From contig NW_022985441.1 in the NCBI RefSeq assembly GCF_010093595.1, forward strand, positions 983,908-1,047,907: a stretch of 64,000 nucleotides of DNA, written 5' to 3'. Position numbers and translations under genes: made by a program. The first letter of the stretch is position 1. Each line of letters begins with the position of its first letter. This stretch comes from Mytilinidion resinicola. Its lineage: Eukaryota > Ascomycota > Dothideomycetes > Mytilinidiales > Mytilinidiaceae. Below are positions 43,397 to 55,776 of this stretch, piece by piece. Under the pieces are notes generated by a model, which was given only the letters and a program-made list of their open reading frames with translations, was not told where the DNA came from and made no database searches.

Positions 43397-46300
43397 ATGG
43401 CGACCCCTCTCTACGACCACAATCTGACCCCAAATGCCACTGCCGACGAGATAGTCGCCGAGATAGAGTTCGTCGATGCCCTGAAATTTTCTGCCCTCGA
43501 ACAGCCCAACTACGATGTAGATGATGTCGCCCACCTAGATAACGTCCTCGGGGACCTTCAACGACGCCTCGAAGAAGTCGACAGAACCACCCAGCAACCC
43601 ACTGTACCTTCGAACTGGCAGGAAGGGCAATGGAACGGACATGGATATCATAACGGATTCACGCCTCAAGCAGACCTTGCCAGCCCTCTGTCTCCTCCTA
43701 GCGGATCTTTCGCCAGCTCAGTCTCCTCGTCCCACTTTGAGCCGCCTGGAGCTGGCATCTCGACACCCTTCGAGTCGCCTGGAGTCTCCTTAAAGCGGTC
43801 CCGCACACTCTCGACGTACGGCCCGAGCCACTCAACTAGTAAACGCCACAGCTCCAACCCAAGCCCTTCTACAACTAGTCCTCAGAGCCCCTTCTCTGTC
43901 GATGACGACGACCTGACCGACTTTGAATTTGGGAGTGCTGTTTCGAGGCCAAGAAAGGGCGAGGCTGGCTTGCCTGGTTCCTATGGTACAAATGGTCGGC
44001 AATCTAGTGTCGGGTTGGGGTCACGCCAACCTTCACGGTCTGGAGCAGGGCATCCATTGAGTTCTATCAAAGTTGAGAATGGACCTTCACTAGGACGCCC
44101 TACCCAACTTCCCACACGGCCGCACCTGCAACAGCGCAAACCATCCCAGCTCGGTTCTGTTGTCGCATCTTCGTCTTCCTCGAATATCAATAGAATACCG
44201 TCTATCAAATACGATCATGGGACTTCACAGAGTCCTTGGGACTTGGATGACCTGGATGACTTTCCTCCAGCTCCGTCCGTGCAACCCCACGGCAGCGCTT
44301 CGAATGGCTTCCATAGCCAGAATAACAATTCAATTCGGTTTGGCCAGAGTAGCTTACTCGGTACTTCTAACTGCAATGTCGATCCTAGTGGATACGATTA
44401 TGGCTCCTCGGTCTCTCGTCAACAACACGAAGTAGTAGACTTGACGGATGACTCTCCCACTGATGGTGCCCAGGACGATCCAATCATGACATGGTCTGGA
44501 GGTAATGAAAACAACCTTCGCAACGGGGCCAATGCAGGAAATGCCAACAGTCTCACAGCATCCAACGGGTTTTCGGCGTATGGAACCATGCCTGGCGCCT
44601 TTCCCAATGATCCTTTCATTGATCTTGATTCGGCATACACAGGACAGCAGACTAACAACGGCCCGTTGCGGGGGCAATATACTCTAGCCCCTGCATATAG
44701 CAACCAAGGCAGTCAACTGGCGAACACTAATCAGACTGGGGGCTTTGAGACGACCGATTGGATGACGCAAGATCAATTTCCGAGGCTACTAGGAGTTGGT
44801 TCGTTGGAGCTCCAGTCTACGTCTACGACAGCTTTCCCTCCCGGCCCTGCATATGACCGCCCTCAACCTCCGCACCATGGCCTTCTAACGAGGATGGGAC
44901 TTGGTAATCTAGAGGACGAGTACTCCGTGAAGTCGCCAGAGGAGCTAAAGAAGCTTCTCGAAAACATACGACCGGACGAGGATCTGCCACCAGAGCTGCG
45001 TGAACAGACTCCGACACAGATGGACGCAACATTGATGGAGCATCAAAAATTAGGATTGTCCTGGTTGAGAAAAATGGAGGAAGGCTCCAACAAGGGTGGA
45101 ATCCTAGCGGACGACATGGGCCTTGGAAAGACTGTACAAGCACTGGCTTTGATTCTTGCGCGACCATCCGATGATTCTCTTCGCAAGACAACTCTCATCA
45201 TTGCACCGGTGGCACTGATGAAACAATGGGAGAAGGAGATTAAAACCAAGGTCAAGACTCACCATCAGCTGAAAGTGCACGTCTACCACGGCGCGGGCAA
45301 GAAATGCAACTTCAACAGACTGAGGCAGAATGATGTGGTGCTAACTACTTTCGGTACCCTGGGAGCCGAGTTCAAGAAGAAGAAAGAGCTGGTGAATCGG
45401 ATGGCAGGCCAACAGGCCGAGAACCTTGCTGCTCTGGAAGAGCTGCCTCTCGTTGGGGAGAAGTGCAAGTGGTACCGGTGAGTTCGCTGCTCAAACCAAT
45501 CCTTATCGCGTTAGAAAGATGAACTGACTTCTTCGTAGGGTTATCATCGACGAAGCCCAGTGTATCAAAAACAAGTCAACTCTCAATGCCCAGGCTGCTA
45601 TGGAACTGCAGTCGATTCATCGCCTCTGCATGACGGGTACCCCAATGATGAATAGTGTCGACGAGTTGTACTCGCTGATCAAATTCCTACGCATCGGACC
45701 TTACGATGAATGGTCTGAATTCAACCTTGTACGTTTTCTCCTTCCTGTATCATGCTAATCACTGCTGTTCAAACGCTAACCTACTTGCAGCACTTTGCTA
45801 GACCAATAAAGAGTACCAACAACAGCGAGCGCACTAAACAGAACGCAATGAAGAAGCTTCAGGCGTTACTGAAAGCCATTCTTCTTCGTCGCACCAAGAG
45901 CTCGCTCATCGATGGCAAGCCCATCATCACAATCCCACCTAAACATGTCCACCAAGTACAGGTGACATTCAGTACGCCTGAGCTCGAGCTTTATAAGGCG
46001 CTAGAAAGCAAAACGCAGGTTACCTTCAACAGATATCTCAGGCAGAATTCTGTGCAAAACAACTACGCCAACATCCTGGTTCTTTTACTTCGCCTCAGAC
46101 AAATGTGCTGCCATCCTCATCTCATCAACGATCTGAGTATAAACACGTCGGTCAAAGACATTCCAGAGAACGATCTGAAGGCTATGGCAGCCCAACTCGG
46201 CGATGACGTCGTTGCGCGGCTTAAGGGCCACGAGGGTGAAGGATTTGAATGCCCCGTCTGTTACGATGGTGTCACGAATCCGACCATTTTCATTCCCTGC

Positions 46301-47395
46301 GGTCACAATACTTGTTCGGAGTGTTTTACCAAACTTGTCGATCCGCAACGAGCTATCCAGGCTGGCGATGAGCGAGCGCAACCTAGGTGCCCCGAGTGTC
46401 GCAATGACATCCGACACGACAGGATCACCGACTTCCAGCACTTCATCAAAGTCCACATGCCAGAGAAAGACGACGACGCGAACTCGGGTGACGACGAAGA
46501 TGGAGACTCAAGCTCGGATTCAGACGAGAGTGAAGATGATGAAGATGAGACACTGGGTGGCTTCATTGTTGATGATGAGGATGAGGGAGTCACCGACAAC
46601 GATCAGGGTGATGCCGACGAGTCGAAGGTGCAGAAGCCCAAAGGCAAGGGTAAAAAGTCTAAAGGAAAGGGAAAGGCCAAGGAAGCCAATTCAGGAAAGT
46701 CCTTGAAGTTCAAGAAAACACTCCCTCAACTCAAGAAAGAATCTATGCGCAACAAGGCCGCAAAGGACAAGTATCTCCGCCGTCTGAAGGCCGATTGGAT
46801 AACAAGCGCGAAGATCAACAAGACGGTCGAGGTCCTCCAGGAAATCGAGGACAACGACCCCTCCGAGAAGACGATTGTTTTCAGCCAGTTCACGTCGCTG
46901 CTGGATCTCTTGGAAGTTCCCCTCTCAGAAAAGAATGTCCGCTACCAGCGCTACGACGGCAGCATGAAGGCCAGCGATCGCGTTGACGCCGTCAACACAT
47001 TCATGGAGACGACGACGTGCAAGCTCATGCTCATCTCACTGAAAGCCGGCAACGCCGGCTTGAACCTGAACAAGGCCTCTCACGTCATCATCCTCGATCC
47101 CTTCTGGAATCCATATATCGAAGAGCAGGCTGTCGACCGCGCACATCGTATGATGCAGAAGCGCGAAGTGCATGTCCATCGCTTGCTGGTGCCTGGTACC
47201 GTCGAAGACCGCATCCTCGAGCTGCAAGAGCGCAAGAGGGAGATGATATCGATGGCGCTGGATGAAACAGCTGCCAAAGGCATCGCTCGGTTGGGCCGTC
47301 GGGAGCTGGGATTCTTGTTTGTAAGTGTTATCTTCGTGGCTTCGATGGTATACATTAGCTAACCATATGGAAAGGGCGTCAACACTCTCGACTAA
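43397..47395 (+). CDS. SNF2-family ATPase with RING finger, Uls1-like
   Basis: Four exons, 43397-45477, 45539-45728, 45791-47320 and 47375-47395 (1273 aa). A long disordered Ser/Asn-rich N-terminus is followed by the SNF2 ATPase: E-H-Q-K-L-G-L-S-W-L, Walker A D-D-M-G-L-G-K-T at about 572-579, D-E-A-Q-C-I-K-N, G-T-P-M-M-N-S. A C3HC4 RING (C-P-V-C...C-G-H-N-T-C-S-E-C...C-P-E-C) starts at about residue 911, then an acidic and Lys-rich insert, then the helicase C-terminal lobe (F-S-Q-F-T-S-L-L-D-L-L, Y-D-G-S-M, L-M-L-I-S-L-K-A-G-N-A-G-L-N-L). A RING between the lobes is typical of the Rad5/Uls1/Rad16 group; the sequence fits the Uls1/Rrp1-Rrp2 branch best. Those proteins are SUMO-directed translocases acting on chromatin in genome stability. 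The 21-bp last exon (G-V-N-T-L-D) avoids an otherwise unrelated read-through tail. Confidence 0.9.
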
Positions 47396-49497
47396 ACCGG
47401 CTCTTCGGCAACTTCTTGTGATCGTGCTCAAGGCGTGCTCATGTCTCAGCTCTTCGCCGACAACAAACACTGTGGTCGTCGTCACGATCCCAAAACTTTC
47501 TTTTCTTAGATGTGTTGCTAGTTTCTTTGTTTCTTTTTCCTGACCCGCAGGTGCCCTACATAAGCATGAGCAGCATCTTGCTTTCCAGCACCCTCCCACG
47601 TTTCGCATAGCTACCGCTGCTGCGAAGAACAGGAAGGCTGGGACGCCTCACTAACTGTGAACATTTCCCTTCCTCTTTCTTTGTTTTTTTTTCTTTCAAA
47701 CATCAGTCAAGACTCGAATCCGTCATCATCGACAGCGTGCATCGGACCGGCGGTCCTCTTTTTTTTCAAATTAGGGAACATTAGGCACGGATACGGGGAA
47801 CGGAACTGGGAAATATGATACCCTGGGCTGGCTGGGCGGTTTTCGGAAGGGCCGTACATACGTAAGGGGGGGCAAATGGTATGGTATGTTCGGCACGGAA
47901 ACCCGGCGTTTTATATGGGCATTATAATGATTAGGCATGGTTCCATGGTTCATGGTTCATGCTAGGCGGCTTTCATGGCCACGATTCTAGATTACAGCAA
48001 ATGCATGAAAAGGAGTTCATCGGGTACTTTGTGGTTTGCATGTTTTTTTGCTTCCGTGTGTGTGCGTTAAGTGATTTGGAGTATCGAGCTATCGTCGGCT
48101 TGTGGACTACGATGCCTCCTCGCCATAGATTAACTAGTCTGTTACACTCGGTTTACCTGCTGCACGAAGAAGGAGCCCCTCATAGTGTTTTTAAGCATTC
48201 TGACTGAAAGATGAGTTGGTTTTTTTTTGGGGGGGGACAGCTAGTAAAACTTCGCGAGAGCTGCCCCTAGATAGCGTTAGTAGGGGTGTAGGTAGATTGT
48301 AAATTACATGTGTGCGGTGCTAGAGCCCCCATAGACAGTAGGCAGTAAGAGGGCACTTGTAGTTACCAAGTTGAACCGTGGAAAGCGTTGAGCATTCCTT
48401 GGCAAGGGTAGTTTCGAACTGGTACCTCAGGTCCGCCCGATTTCACACAGCCCACGTCATGAGAATTGCCCCAAGTAGGCAAGGCTTGGCGTGACCAGCC
48501 AGGGTCTAGTTCAAAGTGGAGCCTCGGGCCCACAGTCCGTCACGTTGATACACAGAAGTTACCTAGGTAGGCAATGCTTGGCGTGACCCGGTGTCGAGCA
48601 CAGAGAACGATTTTGCAATCTAGACACCGAGTTCACGTGATGCTCGCTCAATTGGAAGTTGTATCCGCTGGCCCCCCCCTTACCACCCCCGGTTTCTGTT
48701 AGTACATCGAAGCCTTATAAAGAGGAAAATGTACGGGGGTATCTATGATAAGGCCCTGTAGCCCCAAATACGTTACACCTATGTTCCTCACGTTTCTCAC
48801 CATCCAACTCCGCAACTGCCGTACTCAAACCTCACCACCGTCCTCCCCGGCTACCTTTAAAATCGCTCGAAAACAATCCACGATATCTGCAGTAAAAAAC
48901 CTATGAATTTAAAAAGCTTTGATTCTTACTGTCTCGCATATGACTAACCCTCAACCCAACCCAACCCAACCCAACCTACTCATCTCCTCCCTCTCCCCCA
49001 CATCAATCTCAGGGACCACGGAATCACGAGCTTCTGCTCTCCTTTCCCCCAGTCTCCAGCTTAACCACAAACCTCCGCCTCCCCACCAAACCCCCTTCCC
49101 TATATCCCCAGAAACGCCCAGGCAAAAGTCATTTCACTCAGCAACATCGCACAAGAATTACTGCCTCCCCCCATCTTTACGCAGTGCGAAAGCGGTTCAC
49201 ACAAAGAGAAAGGGACAGAGAGAGAGAGGAAAGCCAGCCGCCTAATGCACCTCGATATGCAAAAATCAGATACCTTGACCAAAAAAAAAAGAAACCTGGA
49301 TGGTGGCGATGGGGATGAGAGGAGAGAGAAAGAGAGAGAGAGAAAAGAGAGGGTAATGTAATGGGGACCCAGCAACACGTACGGAAAACACTACACAAAC
49401 TTCCGTTACACGCAGTAGAAACCGAGGGAAGGGGATGGGGATGAGGTTAATAGAAACTCTAGTCTGCTCTGCTCTGCTCTGCCAAGCTAGGCGCATT
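47396..49497. other. Intergenic between convergent genes, with low-complexity DNA
   Basis: About 2.1 kb. Holds an imperfect direct repeat at 48447-48588, a short (CCCAA)n tract near 48955-48977, a GA-rich tract at 49317-49350 and (CTGCT)n near 49462-49480. No gene supported. Confidence 0.55.
48447..48588 (+). repeat. Imperfect direct repeat, two units
   Basis: TAGGCAAGGCTTGGCGTGAC at 48476 and TAGGCAATGCTTGGCGTGAC at 48568, 92 bp apart, with weaker similarity extending 5' of each. Function unknown. Confidence 0.6.
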
Positions 49498-51799
49498 TTA
49501 TCTCAAAAAGTCGCTGCGGACATTAATGAAAGCGCCCGCGCCGCCGTCCTCGGCGAGGTCCGCGACCAGCACCTCCGCCTGCTGGCAGAGCCGCTCGAGC
49601 GCGGCCGAGGAGGATTTGCCTAGTGATACTGCGTGACTATTAGCACATATTTCCTTTTCTGCAACTCCTCCTAGACGAAATAGTCAGAGGAAGGATGGGG
49701 GGGCGACATTACCCAAAATCGCGCTGTTTAGTTCCTCGGCCACGGGCACCCTCCCGCTAACATCCAACAACGGCGCCAAGCTGCTCTCCCGCGCATCCGG
49801 GTACGCCATCAGCGCAAATGTGTCCGTCAGCGCCTTCTTGACCTCCCGCCGCGGATCGTTGCTGAACTCCGCCTTGAGCTCTTGCCCGTACGTCAGCGTC
49901 TCCTGCAGCATGGCCTGGTAGCGTGCTGAACTGTCTGCGGGCTCCTCCGTGTCCATGCTCTCGTTGGCGCCCCATTGGCCGTCGGTGGTGGCGAACTGGT
50001 CGTCGAGCTCCATCTGGTGGTCGAAGACGTCGTAGTCGTCAGAGCCGTTGTGTTGTTGCCCGTTGGTGGTGGAGCGTTTCGAGGGGACCGTCAGTTCTGT
50101 GCATTTGCGCACCATTTCGATGAATTTGCGGCAGCGCAGTTTGAAGTAGATGTTTTCGTTGTCACGGAGCACGGTTGGGCGGTAGGCGGCCGTGTGTTTG
50201 AGGGCTTTGTCAATGTCGCCGTCGAGGATTGCGGCGCGGATTTCTGCGTGTAAGTTTAGCTCTGGTCACGTTCTCTTAGATGTAGAGGAACGGCGGATCT
50301 TACGCTGCCGATTTATCGCATCCATGTCTTCAGCGGGATCCAGATGCTTGAGCCCGGGATCGGCATTGTTGGCAAGTGATCTTGACTCTTCCCGGACTTC
50401 TTCTGCAAAAGCTCGAGCAGTCTCCACGTAGCCATCGTGAGCCAGATACTGTACAGTGAGCTCGTGGATGAGTGCCGTTTCGTCCATTTGTGGTCGATTC
50501 GACTTTGAGCTGTGGCTACCAGACCCATTCATCAAATTTATCTCGCCTTGTATCTTTTCTTTTTCTTTCTATCGAACCATTAGGGCTCCTGTGGAAGTAC
50601 GCGAAAAGTATTGAGGTCTTACCTTCACGATGCTGTCGATATCGAAGACGAAAGGTGTTTGCCCGAAATTTGCTCTCAGAGTTTCACCGGGTTTCCGCAT
50701 TCCTACCATGGGATAGAGCTTCTCGTGTTTGATGTCTCTAAATGCAACCCCTTATGCCTGTTAGCGCGTGTCGTGCTGAACCTGCATTTGATATTTACCT
50801 ATTTCATTTCCATTCTTCGTGAAGAAGGCACATCCAGTGCGGAAGTTTATGCCACAGCCTATAACATCTGTCGTTGTGAACTTGGGTCCAAATTGCTTGC
50901 CGGATGTTGTATTTGAGAAGATCATTCCATCGTCCCCATGATATGCCCACGATTCGGGCTCCCAACCTGGTATCCTATTCAACACGACCTTGGAACTTCC
51001 GAATCCAATACCAATCATCCTGCTCAAGATGAGTTAGCCTATGGTAGATAACAATTGGGCATTTGCCTCACCCTTCCTTGCCCTTTGACACCACGGTGAC
51101 CTCAAAGTAGTATATCCCGCACTGTCGCGGCATTGGGTGATCTGTCCGTATGGAAGCCGACTCTTCATGTGTCTTTGCGGGTCCTTGGAAGCGCACCTCC
51201 AGTCCATCTCCTTGAACCTCTATTTGGGCGAATTTGTCTGCTTCACTCCATCTGGTCGGCCATGATGCGACGTTCTCCTCCACAAGCGGCGGCGCTCGCT
51301 CGATTATATCGTGTGTCATCCCCCGGTGCGACGGCACCATCTTATGGAGGTTGACACTGCTGGAGCTGGTGGAGAGGGACGCTGTGGCGGACGAGTGGTT
51401 GGATCGGTGCTCGCGCTGGGCGGCAAGCTTTGCCTTGTGCGCCTCCTCCAGTCTTTCTGCATGGCGGGAGCCTTTTAGGTATGATGGTACGAAGAATGAT
51501 GAGGCCTGTTCCTCATGTCCTACGACGCCAAAGCCGTTCCCCATGCTCCCAAACTGGCTCGCGTAGGTGGGCAGCGGCCCAGCGCTCCTCCCCCACGGCA
51601 TAGACATGCCGTTATGATGACCATCCGCTTCTAGTGACCTCGAATGGTTCCGGGCGTGGCCTGAAGAGCCGTGGTGTGGTGCCGCTTGTCCAGATGTCGC
51701 GTTGGAGTTGACCAGGTGTGAGAAGGCGCCGGAGCGTTGAGGATTGGTCGAAGAAGCTTGGCCAGAGACAACGGAGGCGTACGAAGACCTCCGGAACAT
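49498..51799 (-). CDS. Gid1/Vid30 (RanBPM-like) subunit of the GID/CTLH ubiquitin ligase
   Basis: Six exons, 51799-51072, 51019-50799, 50750-50623, 50568-50304, 50243-49713 and 49619-49498 (664 aa). ATG 51799 opens M-F-R-R-S-S-Y-A-S-V-V-S-G. After a Ser/His-rich N-terminus comes a SPRY domain (G-I-Y-Y-F-E-V-T-V-V-S-K-G, I-G-I-G-F-G, W-A-Y-H-G-D-D-G, F-T-K-N-G-N-E-I-G). Next are LisH (L-I-H-E-L-T-V-Q-Y-L-A-H-D-G-Y), CTLH (I-L-D-G-D-I-D-K-A-L-K) and a CRA-like C-terminus (F-K-L-R-C-R-K-F-I-E-M-V). This SPRY-LisH-CTLH-CRA order is diagnostic of Gid1/RanBP9. In yeast Gid1 is the scaffold that docks substrate receptors for degradation of gluconeogenic enzymes. All introns are GT-AG, 48-93 bp. Confidence 0.93.
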
Positions 51800-52893
51800 G
51801 GCGGAGCCCGCAGGATCAGCTGGAAGGTGGAGTTGGCTGCGGTGGCAGGTGTCCTGGGCCGTTGAATGCGGATGTCGGGTAGAGATATGGAAGTATCTAG
51901 ATGGCGTAGTTGCGGGCAAGTAAAGCGACTGCGGAGGGCAGAATCAACGGCACCTGCTGCTCTGTGCCGCGGCTACAAGTCCAGGAATCTTGGGCATGGT
52001 TTGGTAAACACAGCTCGCGCAACACGTGTGGTGTATGGGCGACACAGACGGTGGGATGAGGTGCTCGAGTCGGTGGTCAACGGACCTGCGCAGCGGCAAC
52101 AGATGCGGGGAGGTCGTCAACAATGACACCCTGCCAGCATACACAGCTAATATTTACTTGGTTCAGTGCAGAGAAGGCAGGATGTCAGTCTCAGAACAAG
52201 TAAGAAATCAGTCAAAGACACGAGCTCAGGCGTCGAATGCTCATCAGCCCTCGTGACCGTCACCATGTCCAACGGTCGCCGGTTATTCACGTCGTCAAGT
52301 GACAGCGAAAAGATATGTTTGAGATGCTGAACAGCGCAGACGCATGCCACGCGTACGAGGCATTCACGTCTACACTTGAGCCTATATTGCCTCTATCTAG
52401 GCTCTTATGCCGGAAAACATAAAGCGACCCAGCCCATTCAATGCAGGCCAGACTGCGTGACTTATCACTCACATCGCTATGGACCTTTTCCCTGTGCCCG
52501 AAACTCCTACTGCCCGTATCCGCAGCCTTTTGCCTTCACCAGACGCCGAACAGATGCTGCCAGTAAACCCATCTAAAACGACAAGTGCAGAACAAAATGA
52601 TCCAAGTAAAAGCAAAATGCCCGTAACAGCTTCTGTTCCGAATGACCTAAGTAGGTAGAGAAAGTCGCGGATGTGTTCAGACATCCAGTAGCATGCACGT
52701 CATTGCTTGCATGTGATTGTGAACAGAGGACTGTGAATGGTCAGCATTTGCCAAGTAGCAGGACGTAATGACTCGGGTTGAGACAGCAGTAGCAACATCG
52801 TGTGCCTCGCGCTACGGTGCAAGGAAAGCTAAGACGATCAGGAATGGGGGACTGGGGGAAAAGACGAACATACCTATGCTGGAAATCAAGGTC
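51800..52893. other. Intergenic between GID1 and the Ies4-like gene
   Basis: Upstream region of GID1 and 3' flank of the Ies4-like gene; no gene supported. Confidence 0.5.
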
Positions 52894-53893
52894 TCACGAC
52901 ACGACCACGGCCGGAACAGGGGAAGAGGCCAAGATGTTGGCATTGAGCGGGACTGGTGTGCTGGAGTCGCCGCCGCTGTTGCTCTTCTCGCTGATGGCAC
53001 TGCTCTCATCCTTCATCTTCGTGTCGCTAGACGCAGTGGTATCGCTCTTCACGTCGCCATTGAAGTCGACGGCAGGTCGCTTGGGAGCACGCCATGTCGG
53101 GACAGTCCAAGTGACGCCCGTGAAGCTCTTGATGGCGAAAGTCTTCTTTCCCCACTTCCGGCATGGCTTTCCAGTGCGATCGAGTGCGCGAAGGCCGGCG
53201 TTGATGGCGCCCTGGTTGGCCTTGGGACCAAGCTTCTGGATAGGAGCAGGAGCAGCGAAGGCGCCCTTGGCGAGAGGGTCGTTGATGAGGTCGCCGCTGT
53301 GGAATGGTCAGCTTCTGCAAATAAATGGCTCGAGACGTAGAGTGACGGTGTACGATGAGCAAAAGGATGAAGCTTGCAAAAACGCGTCGACCGATTCGGT
53401 TAATCGGAGACAGCGATAGTAGAATGCAGCATCGATATCGCATATTTCGCAAGTGCAATGGAATCAATACTTACAGTCGCGGCTTCTTCTTCGGGCCAGG
53501 TTTGCCTCGAGGCTTTGGCAGGCCGTCTGGTGTGAGGTTGGCAGCGCCCCTCTTCGAGCCCGGCTTTGGTCCAGGAACGCCCTTTCGCTTTACGCCAGTT
53601 GTAGGAGGCGCCAGAGAGCTCGAGGCGGTGGTCGAGTTGGGCAGCAATGGAGTGGCGTTCGACTCGGACGGGTTCTCGGAGGACGACGGCTCGTTCGCGG
53701 TGGCAGTCGGAGTCGAGGTCGACGTGGAGGAGGGCTTTCGCGATGTTGAGTCCTTCCGCGTCAGCTCAGGGCTCGCCGGAAACTTGCTGAGCTTGTCGGC
53801 AGACAGGGTCAATTTGACAATCAGGGACTTGGTCGGTCGGGCGGCCATCTTGGTGGTGACAGGCGCTGGGGTGGCAGCGGTGACGGACGACAT
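52894..53893 (-). CDS. INO80 complex subunit Ies4-like (DUF1711)
   Basis: Two exons, 53893-53475 and 53296-52894 (273 aa). The 178-bp intron (GTAAGT...CACAG) is long for this window. The N-terminus has T-K-S-L-I-V-K-L-T-L-S-A-D-K-L, like the short conserved box of fungal Ies4. A basic AT-hook-like block spans the junction (V-K-R-K-G-V-P-G-P-K-P-G-S-K-R, P-R-G-K-P-G-P-K-K-K-P-R-L). The second exon carries the conserved L-G-P-K-A-N-Q-G-A-I-N-A-G-L-R-A-L-D-R and F-T-G-V-T-W-T-V-P-T-W. Ies4 is part of the INO80 chromatin remodeller and in yeast is a checkpoint-kinase target. The start is placed at M-S-S-V-T-A-A. Confidence 0.8.
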
Positions 53894-55776
53894 GGTCAAA
53901 AGGTCGAGGTTGGACTTGTGGTTGATGATGGAAAGGAGGAGTGGTGATGAGAAGGGTGGGCTTCAGTCGGGGCGCTTGGTCAAAGGCCGTCACAGGCGCG
54001 AGCGGCGAGCACAGTGTGCGTGGCTGGACAGCAAGCTGCGGGCGTGAGTCGCGACAGGGCTGCTGGTGTGCGTGCCACGGAGTCTCGCGACGGCGATGGC
54101 GTGGGCGGAGGGGAGGTGGTGTGTGGGTGTGGAGGGCGAGCTTTGGTGCGAGGGAAAGGGAGGGAGCGTGGTGTCTTGCATGATGCGGCTGGCATGGAGA
54201 ATACATCGGCCGCCATCGCTAAGAAAGTATTGGGGGACTCCAGAGAGCCATGGCCCAGCAGGCCAGGTGAAGCCAGGAGACGCTGGGTGCACGGGCCACC
54301 CGCGCTCTCCTCAACACCATTCGATTCTGGCGATTCTGGCGATGCTGCATCCGGCGGGCGCTGCATGCGAACTCCAGCCTTTTTGCACGGGCTGCCCGAA
54401 TTCCCGTCGCCCTCAGCCTCTGCGCGCGCATGCCCGTTTGCGAGGGCTCGGCGTGCCTCCTGCCTGGGCGGCTTCTCTTGCGACACGACTGTGCCAGTCC
54501 CTCCGCCCCTCCGGCTTTAGCTGGTTCGGCCCTGCCCAGTCCAGTGAGGCTTATGTGGCAATCCCGCCCCGAATCGTCCCAGACGCGCTGCGAAAAGCAA
54601 GCATCAAAGCCCACCGCCATTGTTCCAGAGCCACGTCGGGCTTCACCCGCAACCCTCTTTGTTCGCCTTTGTTCGTCTTTCTTGGGGCAGACGTCGCTTT
54701 GTGCCCACGCAGGTACCGCAGCCGCTGCGTCGCGTTATCTCGTCGTCAGCCCACACGGTGCGGCCCTTGCAGCCTGCAATCACAGCGTGCCCTCGCCATC
54801 CGTCAGCTCCTCACTACCGTCTCGGAAGAGCCACGACTCGGCATCCGACGCTGCGAATGCGCTCATGTCGCCATGTCCGCTTGTACGGCGGAAGAGCGAT
54901 TTCCAACCAACCCTCTTACTTCCGCGTGCATTATCAGTACTCGGATATTAATCTCCAGGCTTACTAGGGGTGCCTCGACGCCTTTCAGGAACTCATACAA
55001 ACCGCGTCGTCTATCTCGGTGAGAAGCCATCATGGCCTGGCTGACGGGTTGAGTTCATCAACCGTGTGTCTTCGAAGCCGGCGTGATCCGTGCCCGCGTC
55101 AATTAGCAGCTTCTCCCAAATTCTCAAGGTGCATGCCAGTCGCACAAGCAGTGAAGCCATCCAAGCAGTAGCAAACATACCTTCTCATGTATTTGAATAA
55201 CCCGGTCACCGCACGTCACGTCAAGCTTATGTCGTCCGTCTCATTCACTTTTCTAGGCATCAGCTCTTGGGCCTCACCTGGAACTTGCCAAATGACAAGA
55301 AAAGTTATCACTTACACCATCGAAGGAGGCCCCCCGTCGTGGCTGCGCTGTGGAGGGGACTAGTCGAGGTAGGTATCTGGGGGCGAGAGACGAAAGCAAG
55401 TTTTGTCCAATTTAGTCAAGGTGCACGCTATGTCTACCAAAGACTGCTTGACGAGGTTGGTTTCGTAAAAATTGGTACTTAATCGACAGGAAGAGTGGGC
55501 GTATATCTTACGTATTGGAAGTTGCAAAATAATATCACACACTCGGAGACGCACTCATACTTCCAATATCTAACACAGTGCTAGGCTGTAAGTCTGGGCA
55601 CACGGATATAATAGTGCCTAGGTTTCACTCTTGCTCACCGAACACCACCGTCAGCAGTAGCTCAGCCATCAGGTAGCCAACCAGCCAAGACGTAGTCTGA
55701 CTGTCGCTGCATTAGCCTTTACATTCCATCAAACTCCTGAAATATCTCCAAATTCGACGAGAACGCCCAAGATTTC
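53894..55776. other. Intergenic between the Ies4-like and TYW2 genes
   Basis: About 1.9 kb; GC-rich promoter side of the Ies4-like gene and 3' flank of TYW2. Long open frames near 54000-55020 have no conserved motifs and are not called. Confidence 0.5.

Noticed and set aside
48955..48977. (CCCAA)n tract considered as telomere-like
   Set aside because: The unit differs from the fungal telomere repeat and the tract is only a few units long in an internal region.
54066..55022. Plus-strand frame of about 318 codons
   Set aside because: No recognisable domain, biased composition, and several overlapping frames of similar quality.
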